A stretch of DNA of 64,000 nt, from the NCBI RefSeq assembly GCF_014199955.1, contig NZ_JACHOQ010000002.1, positions 558,001 through 622,000 on the forward strand, given 5' to 3'. The notes beneath the pieces are model-generated. The model ran no database searches. It was not told where the DNA came from and was given only the letters and a program-made list of their open reading frames with translations. A program made the translations under genes and the position numbers. How positions within the stretch are numbered: position 1 is the stretch's first letter; each line of letters opens with the position of its first letter. Source of the DNA: Brevundimonas aurantiaca (lineage in GTDB: Bacteria; Pseudomonadota; Alphaproteobacteria; Caulobacterales; Caulobacteraceae). Shown here in pieces: positions 8,754-18,290 of the stretch.

Positions 8754-9740
8754 ATGCGCGCCATTCTGATCGCCGCCGCCCTGTTAGCCGTCGCCCCCGC
8801 CTCCGAGGCGCTGGCGACCGCCGCTCAGCCGCCCGTCGCCGCGGCGACCGACGCCTTCGAGCGGGACCGCCAGGCCATTCTGGCCCAGGCGGGCCAATAC
8901 CGCGTCCATTTCGACATGCGCGAGAACGTCAGCTTCCGCGCCGACTATGATCCGCTGGAGGAGAAGCTGTCCGGCGGCAGCGAGATCGTGCGTGTCGTCT
9001 ACGACAAGGGCGACCGGATCAGCCTGCAGCACATATTGGTGATGGAGCACGACGGTCAGACCATGGTGATCAAACACTGGCGCCAGGACTGGACCTATCA
9101 GCCGCAGACGGTCCTGACCTACGCCGGGCCGAACCGGTGGGTGCTGACCCCCGTCCCGGAAGCCCAGCGCCAGGGCGCTTGGTCTCAGACCGTGTGGCAG
9201 ACTGACGATTCACCTCGTTACGGCGGAGTCGGCCGCTGGACCTATGACAATGGGCTGACGGCCTGGACGTCCGACCCGACCTGGCGACCGCTGGCGCGGC
9301 GGGACGCGGTGCGGCATCCGATCTACGACCGCTATCTGGGGACCAATCGGCACATCCTGACACCCGCCGGCTGGGTGCATATTCAAGACAACATGAAGAT
9401 GGCCGGCCAGCCGGACGGTGCGCCGATCGCCGTGGTCCAGGAAGATGTGATCAACACCTACGACCGGAACGACAGCTATTCCCCCAAGCCGGGGGACGAC
9501 TATTGGGCCAAGACCCAAGGCTTCTGGGCCGCCGTGCGCGACGCCTGGGATGCAGCCATCGTCGCCGGAAACGGAGTCCATCTGCAGCAGGAGGCCGAGA
9601 CCGGCGCGGTCACTGGAGCGCCGCTGATGGATCTGGCCCAGTCGCTGGCCGACGGCGAAGTCGCTGAGGCCGAGGCCGTCGCCCGGGCTCGCGAGTTGAT
9701 TGCCCAGGCCACATCAAGCCAGCCCGCCGCCGCCCGTTGA
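8754..9740 (+). CDS. DUF6607-family exported protein
   Basis: A 328-residue protein that starts at 8754, with an AAGGA ribosome site at 8741-8745. The ATG at 8724 would add ten residues without improving the signal peptide. The signal (MRAILIAAALLAVAPASEALA) indicates a periplasmic or secreted product. The mature protein is rich in Trp and Tyr (HWRQDWTYQPQTVLTY, RYGGVGRWTYDNG), with His in RHPIYDRYLGTNRHIL, suggesting a beta-rich ligand-binding fold. The sequence matches my memory of DUF6607, whose members occur beside TonB haem receptors. Its placement in the Fur-like-controlled transcription unit supports a role in haem or iron use. The function is unknown. Confidence 0.78.
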   Translation: MRAILIAAALLAVAPASEALATAAQPPVAAATDAFERDRQAILAQAGQYRVHFDMRENVSFRADYDPLEEKLSGGSEIVRVVYDKGDRISLQHILVMEHDGQTMVIKHWRQDWTYQPQTVLTYAGPNRWVLTPVPEAQRQGAWSQTVWQTDDSPRYGGVGRWTYDNGLTAWTSDPTWRPLARRDAVRHPIYDRYLGTNRHILTPAGWVHIQDNMKMAGQPDGAPIAVVQEDVINTYDRNDSYSPKPGDDYWAKTQGFWAAVRDAWDAAIVAGNGVHLQQEAETGAVTGAPLMDLAQSLADGEVAEAEAVARARELIAQATSSQPAAAR

Positions 9741-9767
9741 GGTCCGGATCGCCCGCCGCCGACGGCC

Positions 9768-11426
9768 TCAGCGCCGTTCGGCGGCCGAGGCGTCGCGGAT
9801 GGCGTTGAACTCGGCTGTCGGCTTCCAGGCCGGCCAGGTGGTGCTGTCGGCCACCGTCAGACCCAGCCGGTACAATAGATCCAGGTTCTGAAGTGCGGCG
9901 GTGAAGTCGTAGTCCGCCCGCCATTCGTCCGTCAGCTTGTGATAGTAGCGAGCCATCTGGGCCTCGTAATAGGGTTTGCCCGCTTCGATTCCGCCCTCCA
10001 CGAAATCACGGCCGCTCCACGGCATCAGAGCCGGCACCCCGCCTGCGGCGAAGTTGAAGTGGTCGGAACGGTAGTAGAAACCCTCTTCCGGATAACCGTC
10101 GCCAGTGACGGTGCGCCCCTGGACGGCGGCGAACCGTCCCAGAACATCTTCCAGTTCGGACTTGCCGACGCCGAAGACCGCCACGTCGCGCGTCGCCGGG
10201 GTGAAGGGCAGCATGTCGATGTTGATGTCGGCCGCCGTCTTGGCCAGCGGATAGACCGGGTCGGCAGCATAGGCTTCAGAGCCCAGCAGCCCCTGTTCCT
10301 CGGCCGTGACGTGCAGGAAGACCACGGTCCGCTCCGGCGCCGGGCCGTTCTTGAAGGCGCGGGCCATTTCGATCAGGCCGGCCGTGCCCGAGGCGTTGTC
10401 CCAGGCGCCGTTGAAGACGTCGTCCCCCGCCTCGTTCTTCTCCCGCGCCTTGCCGACGTGGTCCCAGTGGGCGGAGTAGAAGACATATTCATCGGGCCGG
10501 GTCGTGCCGGTGATCTTGGCCAGCAGATTGTTGGAGTGGATGACCTCGGTCTTTTCGGCGATGTCCACGCTGAGCCGGGCGCCCAGATCGACGCCGCCGC
10601 CCAGGCCCGCCGTCTTGGCACGCGCCAAGGCCTGGGCCAGGACGTCGCCGCCGATGGCCGCTCCGGTCGCCATATTGATCGAGCCGGTGAAACGGGCGTC
10701 GCGCGCGCCCTTGACCGTCATCACCGGCCGGTTCGCGCCGCCGACGGCGCGGCGCCAACGGCCCTCGACGTCCTGAAGACTGATGACGCCGACGGCCCCG
10801 CGCTTCAGCGCCTCCTGGGTCTTGTGTTCGCCCGAGCCGTAGAAGTTGGGATCGGCGCCCATGGACTCTGGCTGACCACGCAGAATGACCACGACCTTGC
10901 CGGTGAGGTCTGTCGAACCATAGTCGTCCCAGCCCCGCTCGGGCGCCACAATGCCGTAGCCGGCGAAGACCAGGGGGGCGTCGGCGACCTTGACCACCGG
11001 ATCGGCCGGGCCGGCCCGCAGGGTGATGTCCGCGCCCGACGTCAGATCATGGCTGACGCCATCGGCGCCGGTCCAGGTCGCGACGGGGGGCCGTTCGGGC
11101 GTGAACCGCACCAGATCGACCGGCTGGAGCCAGGAGCCGTCGCGCCCGCCCGGCTCCAGACCCATGGCCTCATACTGGGCCTGCAGATACTCCAGCGTCA
11201 GCCGCTCGCCGACCAGGCCGGGGAAACGCCCCTCCAGCCGATCGTCGGCCAGATATTTGATGTGGTCGGACAAGCGCTGGGCGCTGAACTGTGGGGTGGC
11301 GGCCGAGGCCACGGCGAAGGCGTCGGTCGCGGCCGAAGGCGGGACGACAGGCGCGTCCGGCGCCGTGGCGCAGGCGGCCAGGAGCAGGGCCGCAGCGGCG
11401 ATGATGGAAGAACGACGCAGGATCAT
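9768..11426 (-). CDS. M28-family zinc metallopeptidase lipoprotein
   Basis: A 552-residue exported aminopeptidase-like protein. The start at 11426 gives a signal and lipobox LAAC (Cys19); the longer open frame has a non-signal N-terminus. A PA-type insert (VFAGYGIVAPERGWDDY) precedes the catalytic domain. The two-zinc M28 motifs are all visible: SAHWDHVG, GAWDNASGTAG, TAEEQGLLGSE (catalytic Glu and metal Glu), the Asp in INIDMLP, and the His in YYRSDHFNFA. It probably trims peptides in the periplasm. It follows its paralogue after 40 bases, so the pair is probably an operon. Its end is convergent with the DUF6607 gene. Confidence 0.93.
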   Translation of the reverse strand: MILRRSSIIAAAALLLAACATAPDAPVVPPSAATDAFAVASAATPQFSAQRLSDHIKYLADDRLEGRFPGLVGERLTLEYLQAQYEAMGLEPGGRDGSWLQPVDLVRFTPERPPVATWTGADGVSHDLTSGADITLRAGPADPVVKVADAPLVFAGYGIVAPERGWDDYGSTDLTGKVVVILRGQPESMGADPNFYGSGEHKTQEALKRGAVGVISLQDVEGRWRRAVGGANRPVMTVKGARDARFTGSINMATGAAIGGDVLAQALARAKTAGLGGGVDLGARLSVDIAEKTEVIHSNNLLAKITGTTRPDEYVFYSAHWDHVGKAREKNEAGDDVFNGAWDNASGTAGLIEMARAFKNGPAPERTVVFLHVTAEEQGLLGSEAYAADPVYPLAKTAADINIDMLPFTPATRDVAVFGVGKSELEDVLGRFAAVQGRTVTGDGYPEEGFYYRSDHFNFAAGGVPALMPWSGRDFVEGGIEAGKPYYEAQMARYYHKLTDEWRADYDFTAALQNLDLLYRLGLTVADSTTWPAWKPTAEFNAIRDASAAERR

Positions 11427-11466
11427 GAAGGTTCTCGAATGAGGAAAGACGGGAGGAGCAGCGGAC

Positions 11467-13134
11467 TTAGCGGCGTTCGGCAGCGGAGACGGCGCGGACG
11501 GGACCGAATTCGGAGCCCGACTTCCACTCGGGCCAGTCGCGACCGTTCGCCAGGGCGCGGCCAACGTCATAGAAGACCGTCAGATCTTCGATCATTCCGC
11601 TGTAGTCCCAGTCCGGCGACCATTCATCGGCGGCCTGGTGATAGCGTTTGGCGCCGTAGTCGCTGCGCGCCGCCTGGCGCTCGGCGATCGGTTCGTCGCG
11701 GAAGTCGCCCCGACTGCCGGCATAGGCCATGGGCACGCCGCGCTTGGCCAGGGGGAAGTGGTCGGACCGGTAGTAGGTGCCGGCGGCGTTCTCGTAATCC
11801 GGCATCAGGGTGCGGCCCTGGGGCTGGATCGCGGCGGCCAAGCGCTCGTCGAAGTCGGACTGGCCGTAGCCGGTCACGCCCAGGCCGGTGACACGGCCAT
11901 AGACGTTCATCGAATCCATGTTGAAGCCGCCCACCGTCCTGGCCAGGGGATAGACGGGATTGGAAGCGTAGTATTCAGCGCCCAGAAGGCCGCTCTCCTC
12001 GGCGGTGAAGCTGATCATGACGATTGAGCGTTCGGTCCGAGGAGCCCGACCGTACATCCGCGCCAGCTCCAACAGGCCCGCCGTGCCCGAGGCGTTGTCC
12101 ACGGCGCCGTTGAAGATGCGGTCGCCCGTCTCGTCCGGCTCGCCCATGCCGATGTGGTCCCAGTGGGCGGTGTAGAGGACCGTCTCGTCCGGATGGGTGG
12201 TTCCCGGCAGGCGGGCGATGACGTTATGGGTGGTGACCTGACTGGTCGCCACATCGAACTCGGTCGAGAAGCCGGCGCCGGTCAGGGGCACGGGCTGGAA
12301 GTCGCGGCGGCGAGCCTGGGCCTTCAGCGTCTCGAAATCCAGACCGGCGCGGCGGAACAGATCGACGGCGACGTCGCGCTGGATCCAGCCCTCGACCGGA
12401 ACCCGCTCAGCCGCCGCATTCTGGCGCAGGATGTCGAACTGGGGCACGCCCCAGGAGTTGGCGACCGTCTGCCAGCCATAGGAGGCGAGCGCCGTCTCAT
12501 GGACGATCAGCACCCCGGCCGCGCCATGGCGGGCCGCCTCTTCATATTTGTAGGTCCAGCGGCCGTAGTAGGTCATGGCCTTGCCGCCGAAGGTGTTCAG
12601 GGCCGGTTCTTCGAAATCGGCGTCATTGACCAGGACGACCAGCACCTTGCCGCGCAGATCCTGCCCCTTGAAGTCGTCCCAATTCCGCTCGGGCGCGGTG
12701 ATCCCATAGCCGACGAAGACCAGGGGCGCGTCCTTCAGGCTGACGTGCTCGGCCGGGCGGCGCGTCGAGAGGGCGACCTCGCGCCCCTGGGTCATCGGCA
12801 GGGTCCAGTCGCCCAGCTTCAGCGCCGCTTGGACGTTGGACTGGGTGAAGCGGTTCAGGATCACGTCCTGGGTCCATTGGCCGTTCGGACCGCCCGGTTG
12901 AAAGCCGGCGGCGGCGTATTGGCGGCTCAGATAGTCGATCACCTTCTGCTCGGCCGGGGTGGCGATGCCGCGTCCCTCGAAACTGTCGTCGGACAGGGTT
13001 CGAATGTCCTCGGCGATGCGTGCGGCGTCGAAGGCCGCGACCGGGCCAGAGCCTTCAAGCGCCGCCGGCGCGGCGCAGGCGGAGAGTGCGGCGCCGGCCA
13101 TCAGCACGGCGACCAAGGAAGATCGGATACGCAT
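11467..13134 (-). CDS. M28-family zinc metallopeptidase lipoprotein, upstream paralogue
   Basis: A 555-residue paralogue of the next gene, with lipobox LSAC (Cys20) when started at 13134 (MRIRSSL). The architecture is the same: a PA-like insert (VFVGYGITAPERNWDDF) within the first half, then the M28 catalytic motifs TAHWDHIGMG, GAVDNASGTAG, TAEESGLLGAE, FNMDSMN and YYRSDHFPLA. All expected zinc and catalytic positions appear intact. The two proteins have clearly diverged, which suggests an old duplication with different peptide preference. It is the first gene of the two-gene unit. The terminator of the cytochrome bc1 operon lies about 90 bases upstream, so it needs its own promoter. Confidence 0.93.
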   Translation of the reverse strand: MRIRSSLVAVLMAGAALSACAAPAALEGSGPVAAFDAARIAEDIRTLSDDSFEGRGIATPAEQKVIDYLSRQYAAAGFQPGGPNGQWTQDVILNRFTQSNVQAALKLGDWTLPMTQGREVALSTRRPAEHVSLKDAPLVFVGYGITAPERNWDDFKGQDLRGKVLVVLVNDADFEEPALNTFGGKAMTYYGRWTYKYEEAARHGAAGVLIVHETALASYGWQTVANSWGVPQFDILRQNAAAERVPVEGWIQRDVAVDLFRRAGLDFETLKAQARRRDFQPVPLTGAGFSTEFDVATSQVTTHNVIARLPGTTHPDETVLYTAHWDHIGMGEPDETGDRIFNGAVDNASGTAGLLELARMYGRAPRTERSIVMISFTAEESGLLGAEYYASNPVYPLARTVGGFNMDSMNVYGRVTGLGVTGYGQSDFDERLAAAIQPQGRTLMPDYENAAGTYYRSDHFPLAKRGVPMAYAGSRGDFRDEPIAERQAARSDYGAKRYHQAADEWSPDWDYSGMIEDLTVFYDVGRALANGRDWPEWKSGSEFGPVRAVSAAERR

Positions 13135-13223
13135 GAACACAAGGCCCCACAGCCGCAAACAGAGGCTGAACCCTAGGCGGGGAAAGCCATCATGTCGATT
13201 CCGTGTCAGCGGCCAGGATGTCG

Positions 13224-13260
13224 CAAAACAAAGCCCGCCGAAGCGGGGCTTCGACGGGCT
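13224..13260 (-). terminator. Rho-independent terminator of the petABC operon
   Basis: On the minus strand a 12-base stem (AGCCCGTCGAAG with one G-T mismatch) and a 5-base loop are followed by TTTGTTTT. The hairpin occupies 13232-13260 and begins 26 bases after the cytochrome c1 stop. It is the best intrinsic terminator in the window. Confidence 0.85.
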
Positions 13261-13286
13261 GGGTCTCGGTCTCAGTTCGGGCGCGC

Positions 13287-14159
13287 CTAGTGGGCAACGC
13301 CCTTCCAGATGCGGCGATAGCTGGCGTAGGTCAGGCCGGCGAAGATCAGCAGGAAGATGATCACGCCGAAGCCGGCCTGTTTGCGCTCGACCATCTTCGG
13401 TTCGGACGTCCAGGCGATGAAGGCCGCGACGTCCTTGGCGTACTGATCCACCGTCTGGGGCGAGCCGTCGTCATAGGTGACTTGGCCGTTCTGGAGCGGC
13501 GGCGGCATGGCGATGAAGCCGCCCTCGGGCACATGGTCCGGGTCGCCGGTCCAGAAGGGGGTCAGATCGCCCTGCATATAGGGGTTATAGTGCTGACCGG
13601 GACGGATCTGCAGGCCCGCGGGCGGGGTGCGATAGCCCGACAGCAGGGAGTAGATGTAGTCGGCGCCGCCGTGACGCGCCTTGGCCATGACCGACAGGTC
13701 CGGCGGCGCCGCCCCCCCGTTGCCGGCCGCAGCAGCGGTGGCGTTGGGATAGGGGGCGCGGAACTTGTCGGCTGGGGTGGCGTCGCGCTGGATCGGCTCG
13801 CCCGTCTCGCTATCGATGTCGGGAACCTGGATCTCCTTGGCCAGGGCCTTCACCACCGGATTGTCGTTCGGATTGGGATATTTCGGATTCCAGAACGGCC
13901 CATGGCGATCGCCCAGGTTCCGGTAGTGCATCAGGTTCATGCTGTGACAGGCGGCGCAGACCTCGTGATAGACCTTGTAGCCGCGCTGCAGCTGGCCCTG
14001 GTCATAGACGCCAAAGGGGCCGTCGAAGCTGAAGCCGCCGGAGCGGGGGTGGGCCGCCCCGCCCTCCGCCAGGGCGGGCGCCGCCGTCATCAGGCCGAGG
14101 GCGGCGACCGCCGAAGCGACCAGTCTGGACATCGACACGCTCATTTTTCCAAAGCTCAT
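13287..14159 (-). CDS. petC: Cytochrome c1
   Basis: A 290-residue subunit of the cytochrome bc1 complex, which passes electrons from the Rieske protein to soluble cytochrome c. The start at 14159 (MSFGKM) gives a signal peptide ending near APALA. The haem-binding CAACH lies at about residues 51-55. A later Met, probably in the TPFWTGD or MPPPLQNG region, would be the sixth ligand. A C-terminal membrane anchor (VIIFLLIFAGLTYASY) is followed by a basic tail. The upstream extension of the frame runs inside cytochrome b and is not coding. The gene is 5 bases after cytochrome b and is followed by a strong terminator. Confidence 0.96.
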   Translation of the reverse strand: MSFGKMSVSMSRLVASAVAALGLMTAAPALAEGGAAHPRSGGFSFDGPFGVYDQGQLQRGYKVYHEVCAACHSMNLMHYRNLGDRHGPFWNPKYPNPNDNPVVKALAKEIQVPDIDSETGEPIQRDATPADKFRAPYPNATAAAAGNGGAAPPDLSVMAKARHGGADYIYSLLSGYRTPPAGLQIRPGQHYNPYMQGDLTPFWTGDPDHVPEGGFIAMPPPLQNGQVTYDDGSPQTVDQYAKDVAAFIAWTSEPKMVERKQAGFGVIIFLLIFAGLTYASYRRIWKGVAH

Positions 14160-14164
14160 GACGC

Positions 14165-15493
14165 TCAGCCCTTCTTCTCGGGCGAGGCGGGCGCGGCGGC
14201 CGGGACGGCGTCGCCCCCCGTCAGGACCGGTTCCGAGATCGTCGCCGGGATCGGCAGCGGCGTCTCCTTCAGCCCCACGAAGGGCAGGATCACCAGGAAG
14301 AAGACGAAATAGTAGAGGGTGAACAGCCGCGTCAGCCACAGGTAGGAGTTCACCTCTCCGTCGAACAGGACGAAGCTGGCCATGCCCGGAATGACCGGGG
14401 CGTCCGGCAGCTGACCGCCGCACCAGCCCAGGCCGACGCCGACCACCAGGAAGATGAAGAAGAAGGTCCGCATGGTCGGGCGATAGCGCATCGACCGCAC
14501 CTTGGACGTGTCCAGCCAGGGCAGGACGAACAGGACGCCGATGGCGCTGAACATGGCGACCACCCCGCCGAACTTGTCCGGCACCGCGCGCAGAATGGCG
14601 TAGAAGGGCAGCATGTACCATTCGGGCACGATGTGGGCGGGCGTCTGCAGCGGGTTGGCCGGGATGTAGTTGTCGGCGTGGCCGAGGGCGTTCGGCTGAT
14701 AGAAGACGAAGACGGCGAACAGGATCAGGAACAGGATGATCGCAAAGCCGTCCTTGACCGTGAAATAGGGGTGGAAGGGCAGAGTGTCCTTCTTGGCGCG
14801 ATCCTTCGGAATGAGGATGCCCACCGGATTGTTCTGACCGGCCGAATGCAGGGCCCAAAGGTGCAGGACCACGCAGCCCAGGATGGCGAAGGGCAGCAGA
14901 TAGTGCAGGGAGAAGAAGCGGTTCAGCGTCGCATTGTCGATCGCCGGGCCGCCGCGCAGCCAGATCAGGATCGGTTCGCCGACGAGGGGCACGGCGCCGA
15001 TCAGATTGGTGATGACCTCTGCGCCCCAGAAGGACATCTGACCCCAGGGCAGGACATAGCCCAGGAAGGCGGTGGCGATCATCAGGAAGAAGATCACGCA
15101 GCCGATGATCCAGATCATCTCGCGCGGCGTCTTGTAGGAGCCGTAGTACAGCCCCCGCAGCATGTGCAGATAGACGGCGATGAAGAACATCGAGGCGCCG
15201 TTGGCGTGGACATAGCGGATCAGCCAGCCGCCGTTGACGTCACGCATGATCCGCTCGACCGAGGCGAAGGCCAGGTCGACGTTCGGCGTATAGTGCATGG
15301 CCAGAACGATGCCGGTGACGATCTGCGTCATCAGGCACAGGGCCAGGATGCCGCCGAAGGTCCACCAGTAGTTCAGGTTCCTGGGCGTCGGCAGCGACAT
15401 ATAGTCGGCGCCGAAGCGGATGATGGGCAGCCGGGTGTCCAGCCATTTTTCGACGCCCGTCTTCGGGACGTAGGTGGATTCGTGTTCGCTCAT
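14165..15493 (-). CDS. petB: Cytochrome b of the bc1 complex
   Basis: A 442-residue integral membrane subunit carrying the two b haems and the Qo and Qi quinol sites. The start at 15493 (MSEHES) is preferred to an in-frame TTG at 15514 because a GGGGGAGG tract precedes it. Family motifs seen include the haem-ligand region [18 protein letters not shown], the Qo-site PPW-like [14 protein letters not shown], and the C-terminal [13 protein letters not shown]. Eight membrane segments are expected from the family and the hydrophobic pattern agrees. A short Ala/Pro-rich tail ends the protein. It lies between the Rieske and c1 genes in the usual order. Confidence 0.97.
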   Translation of the reverse strand: MSEHESTYVPKTGVEKWLDTRLPIIRFGADYMSLPTPRNLNYWWTFGGILALCLMTQIVTGIVLAMHYTPNVDLAFASVERIMRDVNGGWLIRYVHANGASMFFIAVYLHMLRGLYYGSYKTPREMIWIIGCVIFFLMIATAFLGYVLPWGQMSFWGAEVITNLIGAVPLVGEPILIWLRGGPAIDNATLNRFFSLHYLLPFAILGCVVLHLWALHSAGQNNPVGILIPKDRAKKDTLPFHPYFTVKDGFAIILFLILFAVFVFYQPNALGHADNYIPANPLQTPAHIVPEWYMLPFYAILRAVPDKFGGVVAMFSAIGVLFVLPWLDTSKVRSMRYRPTMRTFFFIFLVVGVGLGWCGGQLPDAPVIPGMASFVLFDGEVNSYLWLTRLFTLYYFVFFLVILPFVGLKETPLPIPATISEPVLTGGDAVPAAAPASPEKKG

Positions 15494-15510
15494 TTCCTCC
15501 CCCTTCGCCC

Positions 15511-16047
15511 TCAACCGATCTTAACGCGGGTGTCGGACGTGTATTCGTAGTCGGGCACGACCAGGTTCAGGGGCGCCGGCCCCTTTCTGATCCGACCGGA
15601 CGCATCGTAGTGCGAGCCGTGGCACGGGCAGAACCAGCCGCCGTAATCGCCGGCGCCGAAGGTCGGGACGCAGCCCAGGTGGGTGCAGGAGCCGACCACG
15701 ACCAGATATTTCTCATGCCCGGACTTGGTGCGTTCCGCATCCGTCTGGGGCGGGCTGCCGACGGCGCCCTCGGTAATGACCTTCTGCAGCTCGGCCGGGG
15801 TGCGATAGCGCACGAAGACCGGCTTGCCCTGCCATTTGATCACGACCTGCTGGCCCTCCTGAACCTTGGTCAGGTCGAACTCGATCGAGGCCAGGGCCAG
15901 GGTGTCGGCCGCAGGGTTCATCTGATTGATCAGAGGCCAGGCGATCATCGCCCCGGCGCCCACCGCAGCGGCGCCCGCCGCGATATGGATGAAGTCGCGG
16001 CGATTCGGATCGCCCTCGCCTTCCGGAATCACACCCGTTTCGGCCAC
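15511..16047 (-). CDS. petA: Rieske iron-sulphur subunit of the bc1 complex
   Basis: A 178-residue protein with a twin-Arg-like N-terminus ([11 protein letters not shown]) and a membrane anchor at about residues 20-42. The two [2Fe-2S] ligand boxes CTHLGC and CPCHGSHYD are intact, and their Cys residues also form the usual disulphide. It takes electrons from ubiquinol at the Qo site and hands them to cytochrome c1. It is the first gene of petABC. Its upstream region, shared with the divergent trmL gene, contains a TTGCGA-N5-TCGCAA inverted repeat that resembles the iron-type sites elsewhere in the window. Confidence 0.97.
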   Translation of the reverse strand: MAETGVIPEGEGDPNRRDFIHIAAGAAAVGAGAMIAWPLINQMNPAADTLALASIEFDLTKVQEGQQVVIKWQGKPVFVRYRTPAELQKVITEGAVGSPPQTDAERTKSGHEKYLVVVGSCTHLGCVPTFGAGDYGGWFCPCHGSHYDASGRIRKGPAPLNLVVPDYEYTSDTRVKIG

Positions 16048-16178
16048 GTTTCACCTCTCGAAGACCGCCGGGACCGCCTGTGTTGGCGCTCCTCTGCTAC
16101 GGCACGAACCCTAAAAGCGCTGCCCTGTGGTCCCCTCGGCCTGTATTTGCGGCATTCGCCGCAAGCTGCTGACGTTTC

Positions 16179-16195
16179 TTGCGAAACGCTCGCAA
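16179..16195. promoter_or_regulatory. Inverted repeat between petA and trmL, possible operator
   Basis: A perfect inverted repeat TTGCGA-N5-TCGCAA. Its core TGCGA-N5-TCGCA is the same as in the Fur-like site at 44713-44727. It lies 46 bases before trmL and 132 bases before petA, so it could control either gene. Binding by a Fur-type regulator is inferred. Confidence 0.45.
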
Positions 16196-16240
16196 ACAGA
16201 CCGCGACAAACCCCCAGGTCGCGTATACCTAGGGCTTAGA

Positions 16241-16690
16241 ATGCGTCTCGCCCTTTTTCAACCGGACATTCCTCAGAACGTCGGCGCCTGTATCCGGCTG
16301 TCGGCCTGTTTCGGCGTCGCCCTGCACGTCATTGAGCCCACAGGCTTCCGTTTTGACGACCGCGCCATGAAGCGGGCGGCCCTGGATTACGGCCCCCTAT
16401 CGCACATGACCCGCCATGCGGATTGGGACGCGTTCCAGCGCGAGCGACCCGCCGGACGGCTGGTGCTCTTCACCACCAAGGGGGCGACGCCCCTGCCCGA
16501 CTTCGTCTTCGAACTCACCGACACGCTTCTGTTCGGCAAGGAGACCGCCGGCGCCCCGGACTATGTGCACGCCGCCGCAGACGCGCGCGTGGTGATTCCG
16601 CTCAGACCCGAGGCCCGGTCGCTGAATCTGTCGGTCACGGCGGGCATCGCCCTTTGGGAGGGCCTCAGGCAGACGGGCGGGCTAGGCTGA
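16241..16690 (+). CDS. trmL: tRNA (cytidine(34)-2'-O)-methyltransferase
   Basis: A 149-residue SPOUT-class methyltransferase that adds a 2'-O-methyl group to the wobble base of leucine tRNAs. The start at 16241 (MRLALFQPDIPQNVG) matches the family N-terminus, including the conserved PxNxG-type PQNVG. The knot motifs LLFGKETAGAP and IPLRPEARSLNLSVTAGIA, which bind S-adenosylmethionine, are intact. The length is typical. It is divergent from petABC, a common alphaproteobacterial arrangement. Its last 26 bases overlap the end of the ABC-F gene on the other strand. Confidence 0.95.
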   Translation: MRLALFQPDIPQNVGACIRLSACFGVALHVIEPTGFRFDDRAMKRAALDYGPLSHMTRHADWDAFQRERPAGRLVLFTTKGATPLPDFVFELTDTLLFGKETAGAPDYVHAAADARVVIPLRPEARSLNLSVTAGIALWEGLRQTGGLG

Positions 16691-18290
16691 CCGTCCGATC
16701 TATCCCGACCGCCGCCAGGAAGTCCGCATCGTGGCTGACGACAACGAGGGCGCCGTCATAGGCGCTCAACGCCGCCTCCACCGCCGCCACCGAATCGAGG
16801 TCCAGGTGGTTGGTCGGCTCATCCAGCACCAGAAGCTGCGGCGGGCGCGTTCCCGTCATGACGCAGGCCAGGGCGGCCCGCAGCCGTTCGCCGCCGGACA
16901 GGTCGCCGACCCGCCGATGCGCGGCCGTATTTCGAAACAGGAAGCGAGCCAGGGCCGCCTGGGCTTCTTGGACCGAACCGTCCGGATTCAGCCGCATCCA
17001 GGCCTCGACCAAGGTTTCCTGGGGGCGCAGCAGGGCCGCCTCCTGATCCAGCAAGGCTGCGGGAACAGGTCGCTGCACCTGGCCCGAAGTCGGTGCAAGA
17101 TCGCCGGTGATGAGCCGCAGCAGGGTCGTCTTGCCCGCGCCGTTCGGGCCGGTGACGGCGACCCGCTCCGGGCCGGTCAAGGTCAGATCCACGGGGCCGA
17201 CGATCCGCCGCCCGCCCTGTGTCGTCCAGACCGCCCCGCTCAAGGTCGCCACCGTCCGTCCCGCCGCAAGGCCTGTGGCGGGCATGGGGATGGCCAGGGT
17301 CCGCACCCGCTCCACCCCTTGGTGCGCGGCGGCCAGGGCGGTTTCCGCCTCCGCCGCCTGGCGCACAGCGAGGAGCCGGTCGGCGCCGCCGCTGTTTTCG
17401 GCCCGCTCGGCCCGGGCGTCGATCAGAATCCTGGGCATGTCGCCCTTGGCCGCCTTGCGGCGTCCGGCCGCGTCTCGCCGCGCCTTCATCTCCGTGCGAC
17501 GCTGGGCGTCCGCCGCCACGCGGGCCAGCGTCCGTTCAGCCTCGACCAGGTCGCGTTCGGCTGTTTCGCGCTCAATCGCCTTGCGTGCGGCGTAGAGGTC
17601 GTAGTTCCCGCCGTGGACGGCGACCCCCAGGCCGGACACCTCGACGATGCGATCCATGCGACGCAGCAGATCCCGGTCATGGCTGACCACCACCGCCCCG
17701 CCCTTCCAGCGACCCAGCACCTCGGCCACCCAGCGCCGCGCCTCGACGTCCAGGTGATTGGTCGGTTCGTCCAGCAGGATCAGGTCGGGCGCCGCCAGGA
17801 TCAATCCCGCAAGCCGTAGCCGGGTCTGTTCCCCGCCGCTGAGGCTCCTCGTCGCCCGGTCCATCGGCAAGCCCTCCAGCCCGACCTCGGCCAAGGCCGA
17901 GGCGATCCTGGGCTCCAGCGTCCAGTCGGCGTCGGCCATGTCCTGGGCGTCGCCCTCGCCAGCCAGCAGCCGGTCTATCGCCGCCAGAGCGGGCGCGACG
18001 CCCAGGGTTTGCCCCGTCGTCTCGTCCGGCGACGGATCGGACCGTTGATCCAGCACGCCGACGGAGGCGGCGCGCGTCACACTTCCCTCGCTGGGCGAAA
18101 GGTCGCCGGCGATCAGACGCAGCAGCGTGCTCTTGCCCGCGCCGTTGCGACCGACGACGCCGGTGCGCTCAGGCCCGAACGTCAGGCTCAGATTGTCGAA
18201 AAGCGTAACGCCGTCAGGCGTTCTAGCGGCGACCTTGTCGAGGGTCGCGAGCGCGGACGGGGACGCGCTTCGGCTTGGGCTGGTTGGCAT
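16665..18290 (-). CDS. ABC-F family ATP-binding protein
   Basis: A 541-residue soluble protein with two ABC cassettes and no membrane domain. The first cassette has Walker A GRNGAGKSTLLRL, signature LSGGEQTRLRLAG and Walker B LLDEPTNHLD. The second has GPNGAGKTTLLRL, LSGGERLRAALA and LLVLDEPTNHLD. The inter-cassette linker is rich in Arg and Glu (around DAQRRTEMKARRDAAG), as expected for the family. ABC-F proteins act on the ribosome in translation or antibiotic protection. The ATG at 18290 has no clear ribosome site of its own and lies inside a small frame that does have one, so its translation may be coupled to that frame. The 3' end overlaps trmL. Confidence 0.9.
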   Translation of the reverse strand: MPTSPSRSASPSALATLDKVAARTPDGVTLFDNLSLTFGPERTGVVGRNGAGKSTLLRLIAGDLSPSEGSVTRAASVGVLDQRSDPSPDETTGQTLGVAPALAAIDRLLAGEGDAQDMADADWTLEPRIASALAEVGLEGLPMDRATRSLSGGEQTRLRLAGLILAAPDLILLDEPTNHLDVEARRWVAEVLGRWKGGAVVVSHDRDLLRRMDRIVEVSGLGVAVHGGNYDLYAARKAIERETAERDLVEAERTLARVAADAQRRTEMKARRDAAGRRKAAKGDMPRILIDARAERAENSGGADRLLAVRQAAEAETALAAAHQGVERVRTLAIPMPATGLAAGRTVATLSGAVWTTQGGRRIVGPVDLTLTGPERVAVTGPNGAGKTTLLRLITGDLAPTSGQVQRPVPAALLDQEAALLRPQETLVEAWMRLNPDGSVQEAQAALARFLFRNTAAHRRVGDLSGGERLRAALACVMTGTRPPQLLVLDEPTNHLDLDSVAAVEAALSAYDGALVVVSHDADFLAAVGIDRTVSLARPSA

